Assembly: GCA_017984755.1 (NCBI GenBank)
Contig: JAGNYW010000002.1
Location: 98,251 to 162,250, forward strand
DNA: 64,000 nucleotides
Origin: Methyloversatilis sp.
Lineage (GTDB): Bacteria; Pseudomonadota; Gammaproteobacteria; Burkholderiales; Rhodocyclaceae
Direction of reading: 5' to 3'
Under the pieces are notes generated by a model that saw only the letters and a list, made by a program, of their open reading frames with translations, did not search any database and was not told the origin of the DNA. How positions within the stretch are numbered: position 1 is the stretch's first letter; each line of letters starts with the position of its first letter. A program made the translations under genes and the position numbers. This document shows positions 28,448 to 38,024 of this stretch, in pieces.

Positions 28448-31171
28448 TCAGTGCGCTTCATCCCAGTTGAGGCCGACGCCGGCGTCGACGCGCAGCGGCA
28501 CCGACAGGCTGGCGACGCCTTCCATCAGGGCCGGCACGCGTTCGCGTACGAGATCGATTTCGGCGTCGGGCACTTCGAGCACCAGTTCGTCATGTACCTG
28601 CAGGATGAGCCGCGTGCCGAGCCTTTCGGCCTTGAGCCAGCCCGCCACGGCAATCATCGCCAGCTTGATCAGGTCGGCGGCCGTGCCCTGCATGGGCGCG
28701 TTGATTGCGGCGCGCTCGGCACCCTGCCGGCGCGCCGCCTGAGCGGACCGGATTTCCGGCAGCTGCAGCCGGCGCCCGAACACGGTCTCCACATAGCCCT
28801 GCTCGCGCGCCTGCGCACGCGTCTCATCCATGTAGCGCAGCACACCCGGATAACGCGCGAAGTAGCGGTCGATCCAGCCCGCTGCTGCCGCCCGTTCGAT
28901 GCCGAGGTTCTTGGCCAGGCCGTGCGCGCTCATGCCGTAGATCAGGCCGAAGTTGATCACCTTGGCGTAGCGGCGCTGTTCGCTGCTGACATCCGCCGGC
29001 GGTACGCCGAACACCTCCGACGCGGTGGCACGGTGCACGTCCTCGCCTTCGGCGAAGGCCTGCAGCAGACGCTCGTCCTGCGACAGGTGAGCCATGATGC
29101 GCAGTTCGATCTGCGAGTAGTCGCAGCTGATCAGCACATGGTCCGGCGGCGCGATGAAGGCGGAACGGATGCGCCGGCCTTCGGCCGTGCGCACCGGTAT
29201 GTTCTGCAGGTTGGGGTCGCTGCTCGACAGCCGGCCGGTGACGGCGACTGCCTGTGAAAAACTGGTGTGCACACGCCCGGTGTCAGCGCGCACCATGCGC
29301 GGCAGTTTGTCGGTGTAGGTGCCCTTGAGCTTGGCCAGGCCGCGGTATTCGAGAATGAGCGCCGGCAGCGGATAATCGAGCGCCAGCTGCGAAAGCACTT
29401 CCTCGTCGGTTGACGGCGTGCCGCCCGGTGTCTTCTTGATCACCGGAAGCTTTTCGCGTTCGAACAGGATTTCCGCCAGCTGTTTCGGTGAATTGATGTT
29501 GAAGGGCTGCTTCGCCGCCGCATGCGCCCGGCTCTCCAGATCGATCATCTTCTGGCCGAGTTCGTTGCTCTGTGCCGCCAGCGACGAGCTGTCCAGCAAC
29601 ACGCCGGTGCGTTCCATGCCGAACAGGATTTCCGCCACCGGCAGTTCGATGTCCCTGTATATACAGGTGAGCTTCGGTTCGGCCGTCAGGCGCGGCGCCA
29701 GTACCTCGTGCACGCGAAGCGTCACGTCGGCGTCTTCGGCTGCGTAATCGGCGGCACGGTCGACCGCCACCTGATCGAAACCGATGCGCGATGCGCCCTT
29801 GCCGGTCACTTCGTCGTAACTGATCACCTTCAGGCCGAGGTGCCGGGTGACCAGCGCATCGAGGTTGTGGCTGCGGTCCGCGTCGAGCACATAGGACTCG
29901 AGCAACGTGTCGTCGACCACACCGGCCAGCCGGATGCCGTGGTTGGCGAACACGTGGCGGTCGTACTTCAGGTTCTGGCCCAGCTTGCCGTGCGCAGGCG
30001 ATTCGAGCCACGGCCGGAGCATCGCCAGCATCTCGTCGCGCGGCAGCTGTGCCGGCGCATCCGGATAGCAGTGGGCCAGCGGCAGATAGGCGGCGACGCC
30101 CGGCGTCAGCGCGAAGCTCATGCCAACCAGTTGCGCGTCCATTGGCTCCAGGCTGGTGGTTTCGGTATCGAGCGACACCACCTTCGCCGCCATGAGCAGA
30201 GCCAGCCAGCGGTCGAACGCCGCCCGGTCGAGGATGATTTCGTAGCGCGAACGATGGCTCCCTTCCGGGTCGGTCGAGGGCGCAGCATCGGCCGCGGGCG
30301 GCGGCGCGTTGACGGCCTTTTTCGGGCCTTTTGCCAATTCCTCCAGCAGACCGCGGAAACCATAGCGTTCGTAAAGCGGGCGCAGCGTCTCGGCGTTCTC
30401 GCTGCCGGAGGTCAGCGCCTCGAGCGGCTGCGGCAGCTCGACGTCGCATTTGACGGTGAGCAGACGGCGCGCCAGCGGCAGGAAGCCGAGGTGGGCACGC
30501 AGGTTTTCACCGACCTTGCCGCCTATCTCGTCGGCGTGCGCCACGATTTCATCGAGCGAGCCGTACTGCTGCAGCCACTTCACCGCGGTCTTCGGACCGC
30601 ATTTGTCCACGCCCGGCACGTTGTCGACGCTGTCGCCGATCAGCGCAAGGTAGTCGACGATGCCGGCCGGCGTGACGCCGAACTTGGCCAGCACGCCTGC
30701 TTCGTCCAGCTTTTCCTCGCTCATCGTGTTGACCAGCGACACGTGCTTGTTCACCAGCTGGGCGAGATCCTTGTCGCCGGTGGAAATGACGCAGTCGATG
30801 CCGCGCTCGGTGGCGTGGCGCGCCAGCGTGCCGATCACGTCATCGGCTTCCACGCCATCGAGCATGAGCAGCGGCCAGCCGAGCGCGCGCACCACATCGT
30901 GGATGGGTGCGATCTGTGCCGCCAGATCTTCCGGCATCGGCGGGCGGTGTCCCTTGTAGTCCGGATACCATTCGTCGCGGAAGGTCGGCCCCTTGGCATC
31001 GAACACGCAGGCGCGGTAGTCCGCCTTGTAGTCGGCAGCCAGCCGCCTTAGCATGTTGATGACGCCGCGCAACGCGCCGGTCGGCTCGCCCTGGGCATTG
31101 CGCAGGTCGGGCATGGCGTGGAAGGCGCGGTACAGGTAGGACGAACCATCGACAAGCAGCAGCGTGGGCAT
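28448..31171 (-). CDS. polA: DNA polymerase I
   Basis: A 907-residue enzyme with all three PolA parts. The 5'-3' exonuclease (1-~290) has LLLVDGSSYLYRAFHAMPDL and GVEADDVIGTLA; the 3'-5' proofreading domain has VSLDTETTSLEPM at about 335 with the DxE intact, so proofreading is expected; the polymerase domain has motif A DYSQIELR (about 682), the O-helix RRYAKVINFGLIYGMS and motif C VHDEL (about 858). It fills gaps in repair and Okazaki fragment processing. The ATG at 31171 begins the conserved N-terminus. Divergent from the LOG gene. Confidence 0.98.
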   Translation of the reverse strand: MPTLLLVDGSSYLYRAFHAMPDLRNAQGEPTGALRGVINMLRRLAADYKADYRACVFDAKGPTFRDEWYPDYKGHRPPMPEDLAAQIAPIHDVVRALGWPLLMLDGVEADDVIGTLARHATERGIDCVISTGDKDLAQLVNKHVSLVNTMSEEKLDEAGVLAKFGVTPAGIVDYLALIGDSVDNVPGVDKCGPKTAVKWLQQYGSLDEIVAHADEIGGKVGENLRAHLGFLPLARRLLTVKCDVELPQPLEALTSGSENAETLRPLYERYGFRGLLEELAKGPKKAVNAPPPAADAAPSTDPEGSHRSRYEIILDRAAFDRWLALLMAAKVVSLDTETTSLEPMDAQLVGMSFALTPGVAAYLPLAHCYPDAPAQLPRDEMLAMLRPWLESPAHGKLGQNLKYDRHVFANHGIRLAGVVDDTLLESYVLDADRSHNLDALVTRHLGLKVISYDEVTGKGASRIGFDQVAVDRAADYAAEDADVTLRVHEVLAPRLTAEPKLTCIYRDIELPVAEILFGMERTGVLLDSSSLAAQSNELGQKMIDLESRAHAAAKQPFNINSPKQLAEILFEREKLPVIKKTPGGTPSTDEEVLSQLALDYPLPALILEYRGLAKLKGTYTDKLPRMVRADTGRVHTSFSQAVAVTGRLSSSDPNLQNIPVRTAEGRRIRSAFIAPPDHVLISCDYSQIELRIMAHLSQDERLLQAFAEGEDVHRATASEVFGVPPADVSSEQRRYAKVINFGLIYGMSAHGLAKNLGIERAAAAGWIDRYFARYPGVLRYMDETRAQAREQGYVETVFGRRLQLPEIRSAQAARRQGAERAAINAPMQGTAADLIKLAMIAVAGWLKAERLGTRLILQVHDELVLEVPDAEIDLVRERVPALMEGVASLSVPLRVDAGVGLNWDEAH

Positions 31172-31232
31172 GGCGGATTCCGCTCAGGTGAACATTCGGT
31201 CAGCCCGACATTATCAACCCCGGACCTTCCCC

Positions 31233-31961
31233 ATGAGCGCCAAAGACAAACTTCCCGGCATGATCGACCCCGGTGACGCAGCCCGGGCCAGCAGCGCGCG
31301 CGAGGCGTGGCGTGTGTTCGGCATCATGGCCGAATTCGTCGAAGCGACCGAAAGACTGCAGGCGATCCGGCCGGCGGTGAGCATCTTCGGCAGCGCACGC
31401 ACGCCGCGCGACCATCCCTACTATGTGCTGACCGAACGCATCGCGCGCCAGCTGTCGGACGCCGGCTTTTCGGTCATTTCCGGCGGTGGCCCCGGCATCA
31501 TGGAGGCGGCGAACAAGGGCGCCTTCGACGGCAAGTCACCCAGTGTCGGCCTGAACATCCAGCTGCCGATGGAACAGATGGCGAACACCTATCAGGACAT
31601 TTCGCACTCGTTCGAGCATTTCTTCGCCCGCAAGTACATGTTCGTGCGCTTCGCCGCTGCTTATGTGGTCATGCCCGGCGGTTTCGGCACGCTGGACGAG
31701 CTGATGGAGGCGCTGACGCTGATCCAGACGCGCAAGAGCCGCAGCATTCCGATCATTCTGGTGCACTCGCCGTTCTGGAAGGGCCTGATCGACTGGTTCC
31801 GCGACACACTGGTCGCCGAGGGCATGATTTCGACTGCCGACATCGATCTGGTGCAGTTGATCGACGATCCGGCACAGATCGTCGAAGCGATATTCCGCCA
31901 TTACGAGAACCGCAGCTTCATGCCGCTGCCTGAAGAACATGAAGCCATGCTGAATCTCTAG
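31233..31961 (+). CDS. LOG-family protein (cytokinin riboside 5'-monophosphate phosphoribohydrolase-like)
   Basis: A 242-residue protein with the Rossmann-like LOG fold: SIFGSARTPRDHPYYVL, VISGGGPGIMEAANKGAF and the signature PGGFGTLDELMEALTLIQ. Members cleave nucleoside 5'-monophosphates at the N-glycosidic bond; the larger class resembling this one (TIGR00730-like) is widespread in bacteria. The start at 31233 is preferred over 31164, which would overlap polA. It is followed by a copy of the dispersed CAAGAC repeat. Confidence 0.93.
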   Translation: MSAKDKLPGMIDPGDAARASSAREAWRVFGIMAEFVEATERLQAIRPAVSIFGSARTPRDHPYYVLTERIARQLSDAGFSVISGGGPGIMEAANKGAFDGKSPSVGLNIQLPMEQMANTYQDISHSFEHFFARKYMFVRFAAAYVVMPGGFGTLDELMEALTLIQTRKSRSIPIILVHSPFWKGLIDWFRDTLVAEGMISTADIDLVQLIDDPAQIVEAIFRHYENRSFMPLPEEHEAMLNL

Positions 31962-31998
31962 ATTCAAGACGCAAGACACAAGAGGCAAGGAAAACCAT
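31960..31998. repeat. Second copy of the intergenic CAAGAC heptad repeat
   Basis: AGATTCAAGACGCAAGACAC (31960-31979) followed by AAGAGGCAAGGAAAACCAT (31980-31998) matches the block at 12640-12674 at almost every position after the first unit, including the shared ending GCAAGGAAAACCAT. It lies just past the LOG stop codon. Confidence 0.75.
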
Positions 31999-32068
31999 GG
32001 GGCGAGCTGCAGGCCACCGGGATGCGCGGGCGCCTCTGTTAAACTGCCGGACTCACAAAGGATTTTCG

Positions 32069-32431
32069 ATGCGACTGTTTTTTTCTGCTGCCCTGATCGC
32101 TGCCTCGCTGGCTGCCGCCGCGCCGCTGGTTCATGCCCAGGCAGACCGGCCGGCCGATCTGCAGCCCGTTCCGGAACCGCCGCCGCCGCCGCAACCGCTG
32201 GACGGCGGCGGTGACGTGACGACCGAACCGCAGGTCACCATCATCCAGAAGGCCGACGAGCGGGTGGAGGAATACCGCATGAACGGCAAGCTTTACATGG
32301 TCAAGGTGACGCCGTCGCACGGAGTGCCGTACTACCTCATGGACGAGAACGGCATGGGCGTGATGACCCGCCATGACGACCTCGACACGGGCGTGCGCGT
32401 CCCGAAGTGGGTGATCTTTTCGTTCGACTGA
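32069..32431 (+). CDS. DUF2782-family exported protein
   Basis: A 120-residue protein with a signal peptide (LIAASLAAAAPLVHAQ), a Pro-rich linker (PEPPPPPQPLDG) and a compact C-terminal domain with VEEYRMNGKLYMVKVTPSHG, YYLMDENG and VPKWVIFSF, the DUF2782 pattern. Function unknown. The order DUF2782 next to polA and before homoserine kinase is a conserved betaproteobacterial neighbourhood. The ATG at 32069 was chosen because the signal peptide begins there; the upstream frame runs into the intergenic repeat. Confidence 0.9.
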   Translation: MRLFFSAALIAASLAAAAPLVHAQADRPADLQPVPEPPPPPQPLDGGGDVTTEPQVTIIQKADERVEEYRMNGKLYMVKVTPSHGVPYYLMDENGMGVMTRHDDLDTGVRVPKWVIFSFD

Positions 32432-32475
32432 CCTGCGCGCGCCGCCGGCGCCCGCCTTACTTCCGAATCTGATAC

Positions 32476-33432
32476 GTGTCTGTCTTCACCACCGTCACCG
32501 CGGATGAAATGCGCGACTGGCTGAAGAATTACTCCATCGGCCATCTGCTGTCGCTGGAAGGAATTCCGGCCGGCATCGAAAACACGAACTACTTCGTCGA
32601 TACCTCGAACGGTCGCTACGTGCTGACCCTGTTCGAAAAGCTCACGCGGTCCGAACTGCCGTTCTACGTGCATCTGATGGCGCATCTGTCGCGCCACGGC
32701 ATCCCCTGTCCGGCGCCGATCGCCGACCGCGACAACGAATACCTCGGCACGCTGAACGGCAAGCCGGCCATGCTGGCGACCCGGCTCGCCGGCAAGTCGC
32801 AGATGGCGCCCGCGGCGGCTCACTGTGCCGCCATCGGCGGCATGCTGGCGACGATGCATGTCGCGGGGCAGAGCTATGGCCGCCGATTCCCGAATCCGCG
32901 CGGCTACGACTGGTGGCTGGGCACCGCACCCCAGCTGACAGGTTTTCTCGATGCGGAAGATCGCGTGCTGCTGGAATCGGAAATCGACTTCCAGCGCCAC
33001 GCGCGTGAAACGGGTCTGTGCGCCGCGCTGCCCTTCGGCGTGGTGCATGCCGACCTGTTCCGCGACAATTGCCTGATGGACGGCGAGCGCATCGGCGGCA
33101 TCATCGATTTCTACTTTGCCGGCGATGACTACCTGCTGTTCGATCTGGCCGTGACGATGAACGACTGGTGTTCGGACGACGCCGGCGAACTGGTGACCGA
33201 ACGGGCGCTCGCGATGCTGACCGCCTACCGGGCAGAGCGCACGCTGAACGAAGCAGAGCGTCTGGCGTGGCCGGTGATGCTGCGCGGTGCCGCGCTGCGT
33301 TTCTGGCTGTCGCGGCTTTACGATTTCCACCTGCCGCGCGGAGGCGAAATGGTGCACAAGCACGATCCGAAGCGGTTCCGCGACATCCTGGCCGCACGCG
33401 TGCGCGCCGGCGGCACGCTGCCGTGGCAGTAA
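32476..33432 (+). CDS. thrB: Homoserine kinase (type II, APH fold)
   Basis: A 318-residue kinase of the aminoglycoside-phosphotransferase-like homoserine kinase class. LEGIPAGIENTNYFVDT is the nucleotide/homoserine-binding N-lobe motif, GVVHADLFRDNCLMDG holds the catalytic Asp and IGGIIDFYFAGDDYLLFDLA the Mg-binding Asp. It phosphorylates homoserine on the way to threonine. The GTG at 32476 is used as the start: no in-frame ATG comes before the conserved region until MRDW, which would remove conserved N-terminal residues. Overlaps the next gene by ten bases. Confidence 0.95.
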   Translation: MSVFTTVTADEMRDWLKNYSIGHLLSLEGIPAGIENTNYFVDTSNGRYVLTLFEKLTRSELPFYVHLMAHLSRHGIPCPAPIADRDNEYLGTLNGKPAMLATRLAGKSQMAPAAAHCAAIGGMLATMHVAGQSYGRRFPNPRGYDWWLGTAPQLTGFLDAEDRVLLESEIDFQRHARETGLCAALPFGVVHADLFRDNCLMDGERIGGIIDFYFAGDDYLLFDLAVTMNDWCSDDAGELVTERALAMLTAYRAERTLNEAERLAWPVMLRGAALRFWLSRLYDFHLPRGGEMVHKHDPKRFRDILAARVRAGGTLPWQ

Positions 33433-34238
33433 ACCTGCAGGCCCGCAGATTGCCGGCGCTGGCCGGCTGGTTCTGGATCACCGGCGGCTTCGCGCTGTTC
33501 CGCCGCAACCCGCCGCTGATGACAGCACTCACCATGGGCTACCTGCTGGTCATGGTGTTCCTGAACATCGTGCCGCTGGTGGGCCCGGTGCTGGTCGCGG
33601 TGTGCCTGCCCATCATGTCGGTCATCGTGTTCAACGGTGCGCGCCTGCTCGACCGCAAGCTCGACGTGTCGACCGAAGTGCTGAAGACCGGACTGGCCAG
33701 CAACCTGCGTACGCTGGTGCAGCTCGGTTTCGTGCATCTCGCCGGTTCGCTGGTGGTGGTGCTGATCCATACGGTGGTGTTTTCGGCGCCCGATGTCGCC
33801 GCCGTCGCCGAAGCGGACGAAGAGCAATTCACCCGCACGCTGATGCAGCTGCTGCCGCTGGTGCTGCCGCTCATCCTCATCATGTGGTTTCCGCCCTACC
33901 TGATCGCGACGCAGGGCGTGCCGCTCGGCAAGTCGCTGTTCTTCGGCGTGGTCGGCGTGCTGCGCAACATCGGTGCCTTCCTCGTGTATTTCGCCGGCGC
34001 GGCGATGCTGGGTGTCGGTCTTCCGGTGCTGGTCATACAGCTGATCGGCAACGACGAAGGCATCGCCAGCCTGCTGCGCATCGCGGTGCGCATGGTGCTG
34101 CTGTTCGTGCTCGTACCCACTCTGGCGGCCAGCCTGTACGTGAGTTTCCAGCAGGTATTCGCGCAGCAGCCCGACCCGGTGCCGGAACCCGAGCCGGAGC
34201 CGGAGCCGCCGTCCGATTCCGGACCGCCCGATGAGTGA
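33423..34238 (+). CDS. BPSS1780-type integral membrane protein
   Basis: A 271-residue membrane protein with about six hydrophobic helices (ALTMGYLLVMVFLNIVPLVG, VLVAVCLPIMSVIVFNGARLL, LGFVHLAGSLVVVLIHTVVF, and others) and a Pro/Glu tail of repeated PEPE units. It resembles the BPSS1780 family found beside thrB in betaproteobacteria; function unknown. The GTG at 33423 sits inside the thrB end, suggesting translational coupling; the upstream open frame is the shadow of thrB. Its end overlaps nadD by eight bases. Confidence 0.8.
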   Translation: MAVNLQARRLPALAGWFWITGGFALFRRNPPLMTALTMGYLLVMVFLNIVPLVGPVLVAVCLPIMSVIVFNGARLLDRKLDVSTEVLKTGLASNLRTLVQLGFVHLAGSLVVVLIHTVVFSAPDVAAVAEADEEQFTRTLMQLLPLVLPLILIMWFPPYLIATQGVPLGKSLFFGVVGVLRNIGAFLVYFAGAAMLGVGLPVLVIQLIGNDEGIASLLRIAVRMVLLFVLVPTLAASLYVSFQQVFAQQPDPVPEPEPEPEPPSDSGPPDE

Positions 34239-34896
34239 GGGCGCGCCAGCCGGGCCGCTGGGCGTGTTCGGCGGCACGTTCGACCCGGTGCATTTCGGTC
34301 ACCTGCGGCTGGCCGAAGAGGCATGCGAAGCGCTGGCACTGGATGCAGTGTGCTGGATTCCTGCAGGACAGCCGTGGCACCGCACTGCGCCGCAGACGTC
34401 CGCTGAACACCGGCTCGGCATGGTGCGCTGCGCCACGGCGTCGAACCCGCTGTTCGACGTCGATGCGCGGGAAGTCGAATCGGGCCGCCCGAGCTACACC
34501 GTGGACACCGTGCTGTCGCTGCGCGCCGAGTTGGGCACGACGCGCCCGTTGGTGATCATACTGGGCGCCGACGCCTTCAGCCGGCTGCACACATGGCATC
34601 GCTGGCGCGAACTGTTCGAACTGGCCCACATCGGGCTGGCGACACGCGCCGGTCAGTCGGTGCAGGCGTCGGCGCTCGACCCGGCACTGGCCACCGAACT
34701 GACCGCACGCAGCCGCAGTGACGCACAGGCGCTGCGCTGCGCACCCGGCGGCGCCATCGTGCGCTTCGACATGACTGCACTGGCCATTTCGGCCACCGAC
34801 CTGCGGGCACGACTGGCGCGTGGCGCAAGCTGCCGCTATCTTGCACCGACAGCCGTACTCGACTACATCCGCCATCACAGGCTCTACCGGGATTGA
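34231..34896 (+). CDS. nadD: Nicotinate-nucleotide adenylyltransferase
   Basis: A 221-residue nucleotidyltransferase. [21 protein letters not shown] contains the GxFDPxHxGH signature, and [13 protein letters not shown] near the C-terminus is the second nucleotide-binding motif (ISxTxxR). It adenylates nicotinate mononucleotide in NAD synthesis. The ATG at 34231 overlaps the preceding gene. Its stop is followed two bases later by rsfS, the usual nadD-rsfS-rlmH arrangement. Confidence 0.97.
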   Translation: MSEGAPAGPLGVFGGTFDPVHFGHLRLAEEACEALALDAVCWIPAGQPWHRTAPQTSAEHRLGMVRCATASNPLFDVDAREVESGRPSYTVDTVLSLRAELGTTRPLVIILGADAFSRLHTWHRWRELFELAHIGLATRAGQSVQASALDPALATELTARSRSDAQALRCAPGGAIVRFDMTALAISATDLRARLARGASCRYLAPTAVLDYIRHHRLYRD

Positions 34897-34898
34897 AC

Positions 34899-35297
34899 AT
34901 GGACATCAAGAAACTGGAAGCCGTCGTCGTCGATGCGCTCGAAGACATCAAGGCCCGCGACATCGAAGTCATCAACACACAGGGACTGACTTCGCTGTTC
35001 GACCGGCTGGTGATCGCGAGCGGCGACTCGAACCGCCAGACGCGCGCGCTGGCACGCCACGTGCAGGACAAGGTGAAGGAAGCCGGCGGCCACGTGGTCA
35101 GCATCGAAGGCGAAGACACCGGCGAATGGGTGCTGGTCGATCTGGGCGACCTGGTGGTGCACGTCATGCAGCCGGCAGTGCGCGCCTATTACAACCTCGA
35201 AGAACTGTGGTCGGGTTCGGCCCGTCCGTCCGACCGTGCGACAGGCGCCCGCGAAACCGGCGTGCGGGGTCGCGGCCCCGGACCGGACGCACGTTGA
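34899..35297 (+). CDS. rsfS: Ribosome silencing factor
   Basis: A 132-residue RsfS/Iojap-family protein. [18 protein letters not shown] and [21 protein letters not shown] with AYYNLEELW match the family core; it binds uL14 and blocks subunit joining when nutrients are scarce. The ATG at 34899 comes two codons after a TTG that also opens the frame. The C-terminal 25 residues are Arg/Gly/Pro-rich and not part of the fold. Overlaps rlmH by four bases. Confidence 0.96.
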   Translation: MDIKKLEAVVVDALEDIKARDIEVINTQGLTSLFDRLVIASGDSNRQTRALARHVQDKVKEAGGHVVSIEGEDTGEWVLVDLGDLVVHVMQPAVRAYYNLEELWSGSARPSDRATGARETGVRGRGPGPDAR

Positions 35298-35764
35298 AAC
35301 TGCTGGTGATCTGCGTCGGGCATCGCATGCCCGGCTGGGTCGACGCGGGCGTGGAGGAATTCGCCCGCCGCATGCCGCGCGAGTCGCCGCTGGTCATTGT
35401 CGAAGTGAAGGCGGAACCGCGCACCCAGGGCAAGCCGGTCGAAGCGCTGCTGGACGCCGAGCGCGCGCGCATCGAACAGGCGCTGCCGGCGCGGGCGCGC
35501 ATCGTGGCGCTCGACGAGCGCGGTGATGATCTCACCACGGTGGCGCTGGCCGCCCGCCTGCGGCGCTGGCGCGATGGCGGCGACGACGTCGCCCTGCTGA
35601 TCGGCGGCCCGGACGGCCTGTCGCCGGCACTCAAGTCACGCGCCCACGAACTGATCCGCCTCTCGAGTCTCACCTTGCCGCATGCGCTCGCCCGCCTTTT
35701 GCTGGCCGAAGCGTTGTATCGTGCGGCGAGCCTGGAAGCCAACCACCCCTATCACCGCGAATGA
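35294..35764 (+). CDS. rlmH: 23S rRNA (pseudouridine-1915-N3) methyltransferase
   Basis: A 156-residue SPOUT methyltransferase: [17 protein letters not shown] at the N-terminus, [12 protein letters not shown] for the SAM-binding knot and the conserved C-terminus [10 protein letters not shown]. It starts with TTG inside the rsfS stop codon region, consistent with coupling; the N-terminus of the family (MKLLVICVG) begins exactly there. Ends with ATGA overlap with maf. Confidence 0.97.
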   Translation: MKLLVICVGHRMPGWVDAGVEEFARRMPRESPLVIVEVKAEPRTQGKPVEALLDAERARIEQALPARARIVALDERGDDLTTVALAARLRRWRDGGDDVALLIGGPDGLSPALKSRAHELIRLSSLTLPHALARLLLAEALYRAASLEANHPYHRE

Positions 35765-36387
35765 GTCTGTCGAGCACCGTCCCCCCCGCCCTGTACCTCG
35801 CGTCGCGCAGCCCGCGCCGGCGCGAACTGCTGACCCAGATCGGTGCGCCTTTCCTCGTGCTGCCTTTCCGCGGCCTGCCGCGCGAAGACATCGACGTGAC
35901 CGAAGATGTACGCGAAGGCGAAGACGCCGACACCTATGTGGTGCGCGTGGCCCGCGCCAAGGCGCTGGGCGGCGAGCAGCGGTTGTCGTGGCGGCGTCTG
36001 TCGGCCGGCCTGGTAGTGTCGGCCGACACCACGGTGGAAATCGACGGCGAAATACTGGGCAAGCCAGGCGACGCCGTCGACGCCACGCGCATGCTCAACC
36101 TGCTGTCCGGACGCAGCCACCGCGTGCTGACGGCCGTGGCGGTCAGCGACGGCCGGCGGCTGGAACATGTGCTGTCGATATCGACGGTGCGGTTCGCCCG
36201 GCTCGAGGCACGCGACATCGAACGCTACGTGTCGTCCGGCGAACCGATGGACAAAGCCGGTGCCTACGGCATACAGGGCCGCGCCGGCGTGTTCGTGGAA
36301 CACATCGAAGGTTCCTACACCGGCATCGTCGGTCTGCCCCTGAACGAAACCTGGCAACTGCTGCGCCGATTCGGTATGAATTTCTGA
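35761..36387 (+). CDS. maf: Maf-family nucleoside triphosphate pyrophosphatase
   Basis: A 208-residue Maf/YhdE-type NTP pyrophosphatase. [18 protein letters not shown] is the signature N-terminal substrate-binding motif, [19 protein letters not shown] the catalytic Asp region and [27 protein letters not shown] the C-terminal motif. It hydrolyses non-canonical or methylated NTPs; dTTP/UTP-type (YhdE) is the closest guess. The ATG overlaps the rlmH stop. Confidence 0.95.
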   Translation: MSLSSTVPPALYLASRSPRRRELLTQIGAPFLVLPFRGLPREDIDVTEDVREGEDADTYVVRVARAKALGGEQRLSWRRLSAGLVVSADTTVEIDGEILGKPGDAVDATRMLNLLSGRSHRVLTAVAVSDGRRLEHVLSISTVRFARLEARDIERYVSSGEPMDKAGAYGIQGRAGVFVEHIEGSYTGIVGLPLNETWQLLRRFGMNF

Positions 36388-36431
36388 ACTCCACACTTTC
36401 CGCTGCGCGCAGTCCTGCACGCTACACAGCC

Positions 36432-37886
36432 ATGAACGATCAATTCCTCATCAATTTCACGCCGCAGGAAACCCGCGTCGCGCTGCTGCAGCAGGGCTCG
36501 GTTCAGGAACTGCACATCGAGCGCAGCGGCGCGCGCGGCATCGTCGGCAACATCTATCTCGGGCGCGTGGTGCGCGTGCTGCCGGGCATGCAGTCTGCCT
36601 TCATTGATGTCGGCCTCGAACGCACAGCCTTCCTGCACGTGGCCGACATATGGGAAGCGCGCCAGAACGGCGAGGCGCCGAAGCCGATCGAGCGGCTGCT
36701 GACCGAAGGCCAGAGCGTGCTGGTGCAGACCCTGAAAGATCCGATCGGCACCAAGGGCGCTCGAATGTCGACGCAGATCAGCATCGCCGGACGGCTGCTG
36801 GTGCATCTGCCGCAGGACCGCCACGTCGGCATTTCGCAGCGCATCGAATCGACGGAAGAGCGCGAAGCACTGCGTGCGCGCATCCATGCCCTGCTGCCGG
36901 AGGAAGATCCGGGCGGCTACATCGTGCGCACCATGGCCGAATGCGCCACCGACGAAGAACTGGCGGCAGACATCGCCTACCTGCGAAAGATGTGGCAGGA
37001 AATCCGCAACCGCGCGAAGACCGCCAAGCCGCCGTCGCTGGTGTTCGAAGACCTGACACTGGGCCAGCGCGTGCTGCGCGATCTGGTGTGCGCCGACACG
37101 CAGAGCATCCAGGTCGATTCGCGCGAAAACTTCGTCAAGCTGCGCGCCTTCGCCGAGGAGTACATGCCGCAGCTCACCAGGCTGCTGGAGCACTACACCG
37201 GCGAGCGGCCGCTGTTCGAACTGCACAGCGTGGAAGAGGAAATCGAAAAGGCGCTGGCGCGCCGCGTCGATCTGAAATCGGGCGGTTACCTGATTTTCGA
37301 CCAGACCGAAGCGATGACCACCATCGACGTGAACACCGGTGGTTTCGTCGGTTCGCGCAATTTCGACGAAACCATCTTCAAGACCAATCTCGAAGCGGCA
37401 CATCAGATCGCGCGCCACCTGCGGCTGCGCAACCTGGGCGGCATCATCCTGATCGATTTCATCGATATGGACAGCGACGAGCACCGCACGCAGGTGCTGG
37501 CCGAACTGAACAAGGCGCTGTCACGCGACCACACGAAGATTTCGGTCAGCGGCTTCACATCGCTCGGTCTGGTCGAGATGACCCGCAAGCGCACCCGCGA
37601 ATCCATCGCGCACGTGCTGTGCGAGCCCTGCCCGACCTGCGGCGGCCGCGGCGAAGTGAAGACGGCACAGACCATGAGCTTCGACATCCTGCGCGAACTG
37701 CTGCGCGAAGCGCGTCAGTTCAGCGCCCGCGAATTCCGCATCCTCGCCCACCCGAAGGTGGTCGACCTCTTCCTCGAGGAAGAATCGCAGGCGCTGGCCA
37801 TGCTGTCCGACTTCATCGGCAAGCCGATCTCGCTGCACGCCGAATCGAGTTACTCGCAGGAGCAGTTCGATATCGTGCTGCTGTGA
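36432..37886 (+). CDS. rng: Ribonuclease G
   Basis: A 484-residue RNase E/G-family enzyme of RNase G length (no C-terminal scaffold). S1 domain with GNIYLGRVVRVLPGMQSAFIDVG, DNase I-like catalytic domain with IDVNTGGFVG and IILIDFIDMDSDEHR (Mg-binding Asp residues), the zinc-link CEPCPTCGGRG and the C-terminal FREFRILAHP-like region. It processes 16S rRNA 5' ends and decays mRNAs. It follows maf by 44 bases and is the last gene of the nadD-rsfS-rlmH-maf-rng run. Confidence 0.97.
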   Translation: MNDQFLINFTPQETRVALLQQGSVQELHIERSGARGIVGNIYLGRVVRVLPGMQSAFIDVGLERTAFLHVADIWEARQNGEAPKPIERLLTEGQSVLVQTLKDPIGTKGARMSTQISIAGRLLVHLPQDRHVGISQRIESTEEREALRARIHALLPEEDPGGYIVRTMAECATDEELAADIAYLRKMWQEIRNRAKTAKPPSLVFEDLTLGQRVLRDLVCADTQSIQVDSRENFVKLRAFAEEYMPQLTRLLEHYTGERPLFELHSVEEEIEKALARRVDLKSGGYLIFDQTEAMTTIDVNTGGFVGSRNFDETIFKTNLEAAHQIARHLRLRNLGGIILIDFIDMDSDEHRTQVLAELNKALSRDHTKISVSGFTSLGLVEMTRKRTRESIAHVLCEPCPTCGGRGEVKTAQTMSFDILRELLREARQFSAREFRILAHPKVVDLFLEEESQALAMLSDFIGKPISLHAESSYSQEQFDIVLL

Positions 37887-38024
37887 TGGCAGCCGGGGCA
37901 GCGCCTCGTGACGCCGGCGCGAAACAGCTGCAGTGAATATTTTTCCGGTCTGGCGGCTGACGCGGCGCCGATTTTTGTGTTCTGATCCTGTCCGGGCTTC
38001 AAACAACGACAGAACACGGTTGCC

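Noticed and set aside
29522-31051. 509-residue plus-strand frame inside polA
   Set aside because: Lies entirely within polA, whose motifs are all intact.
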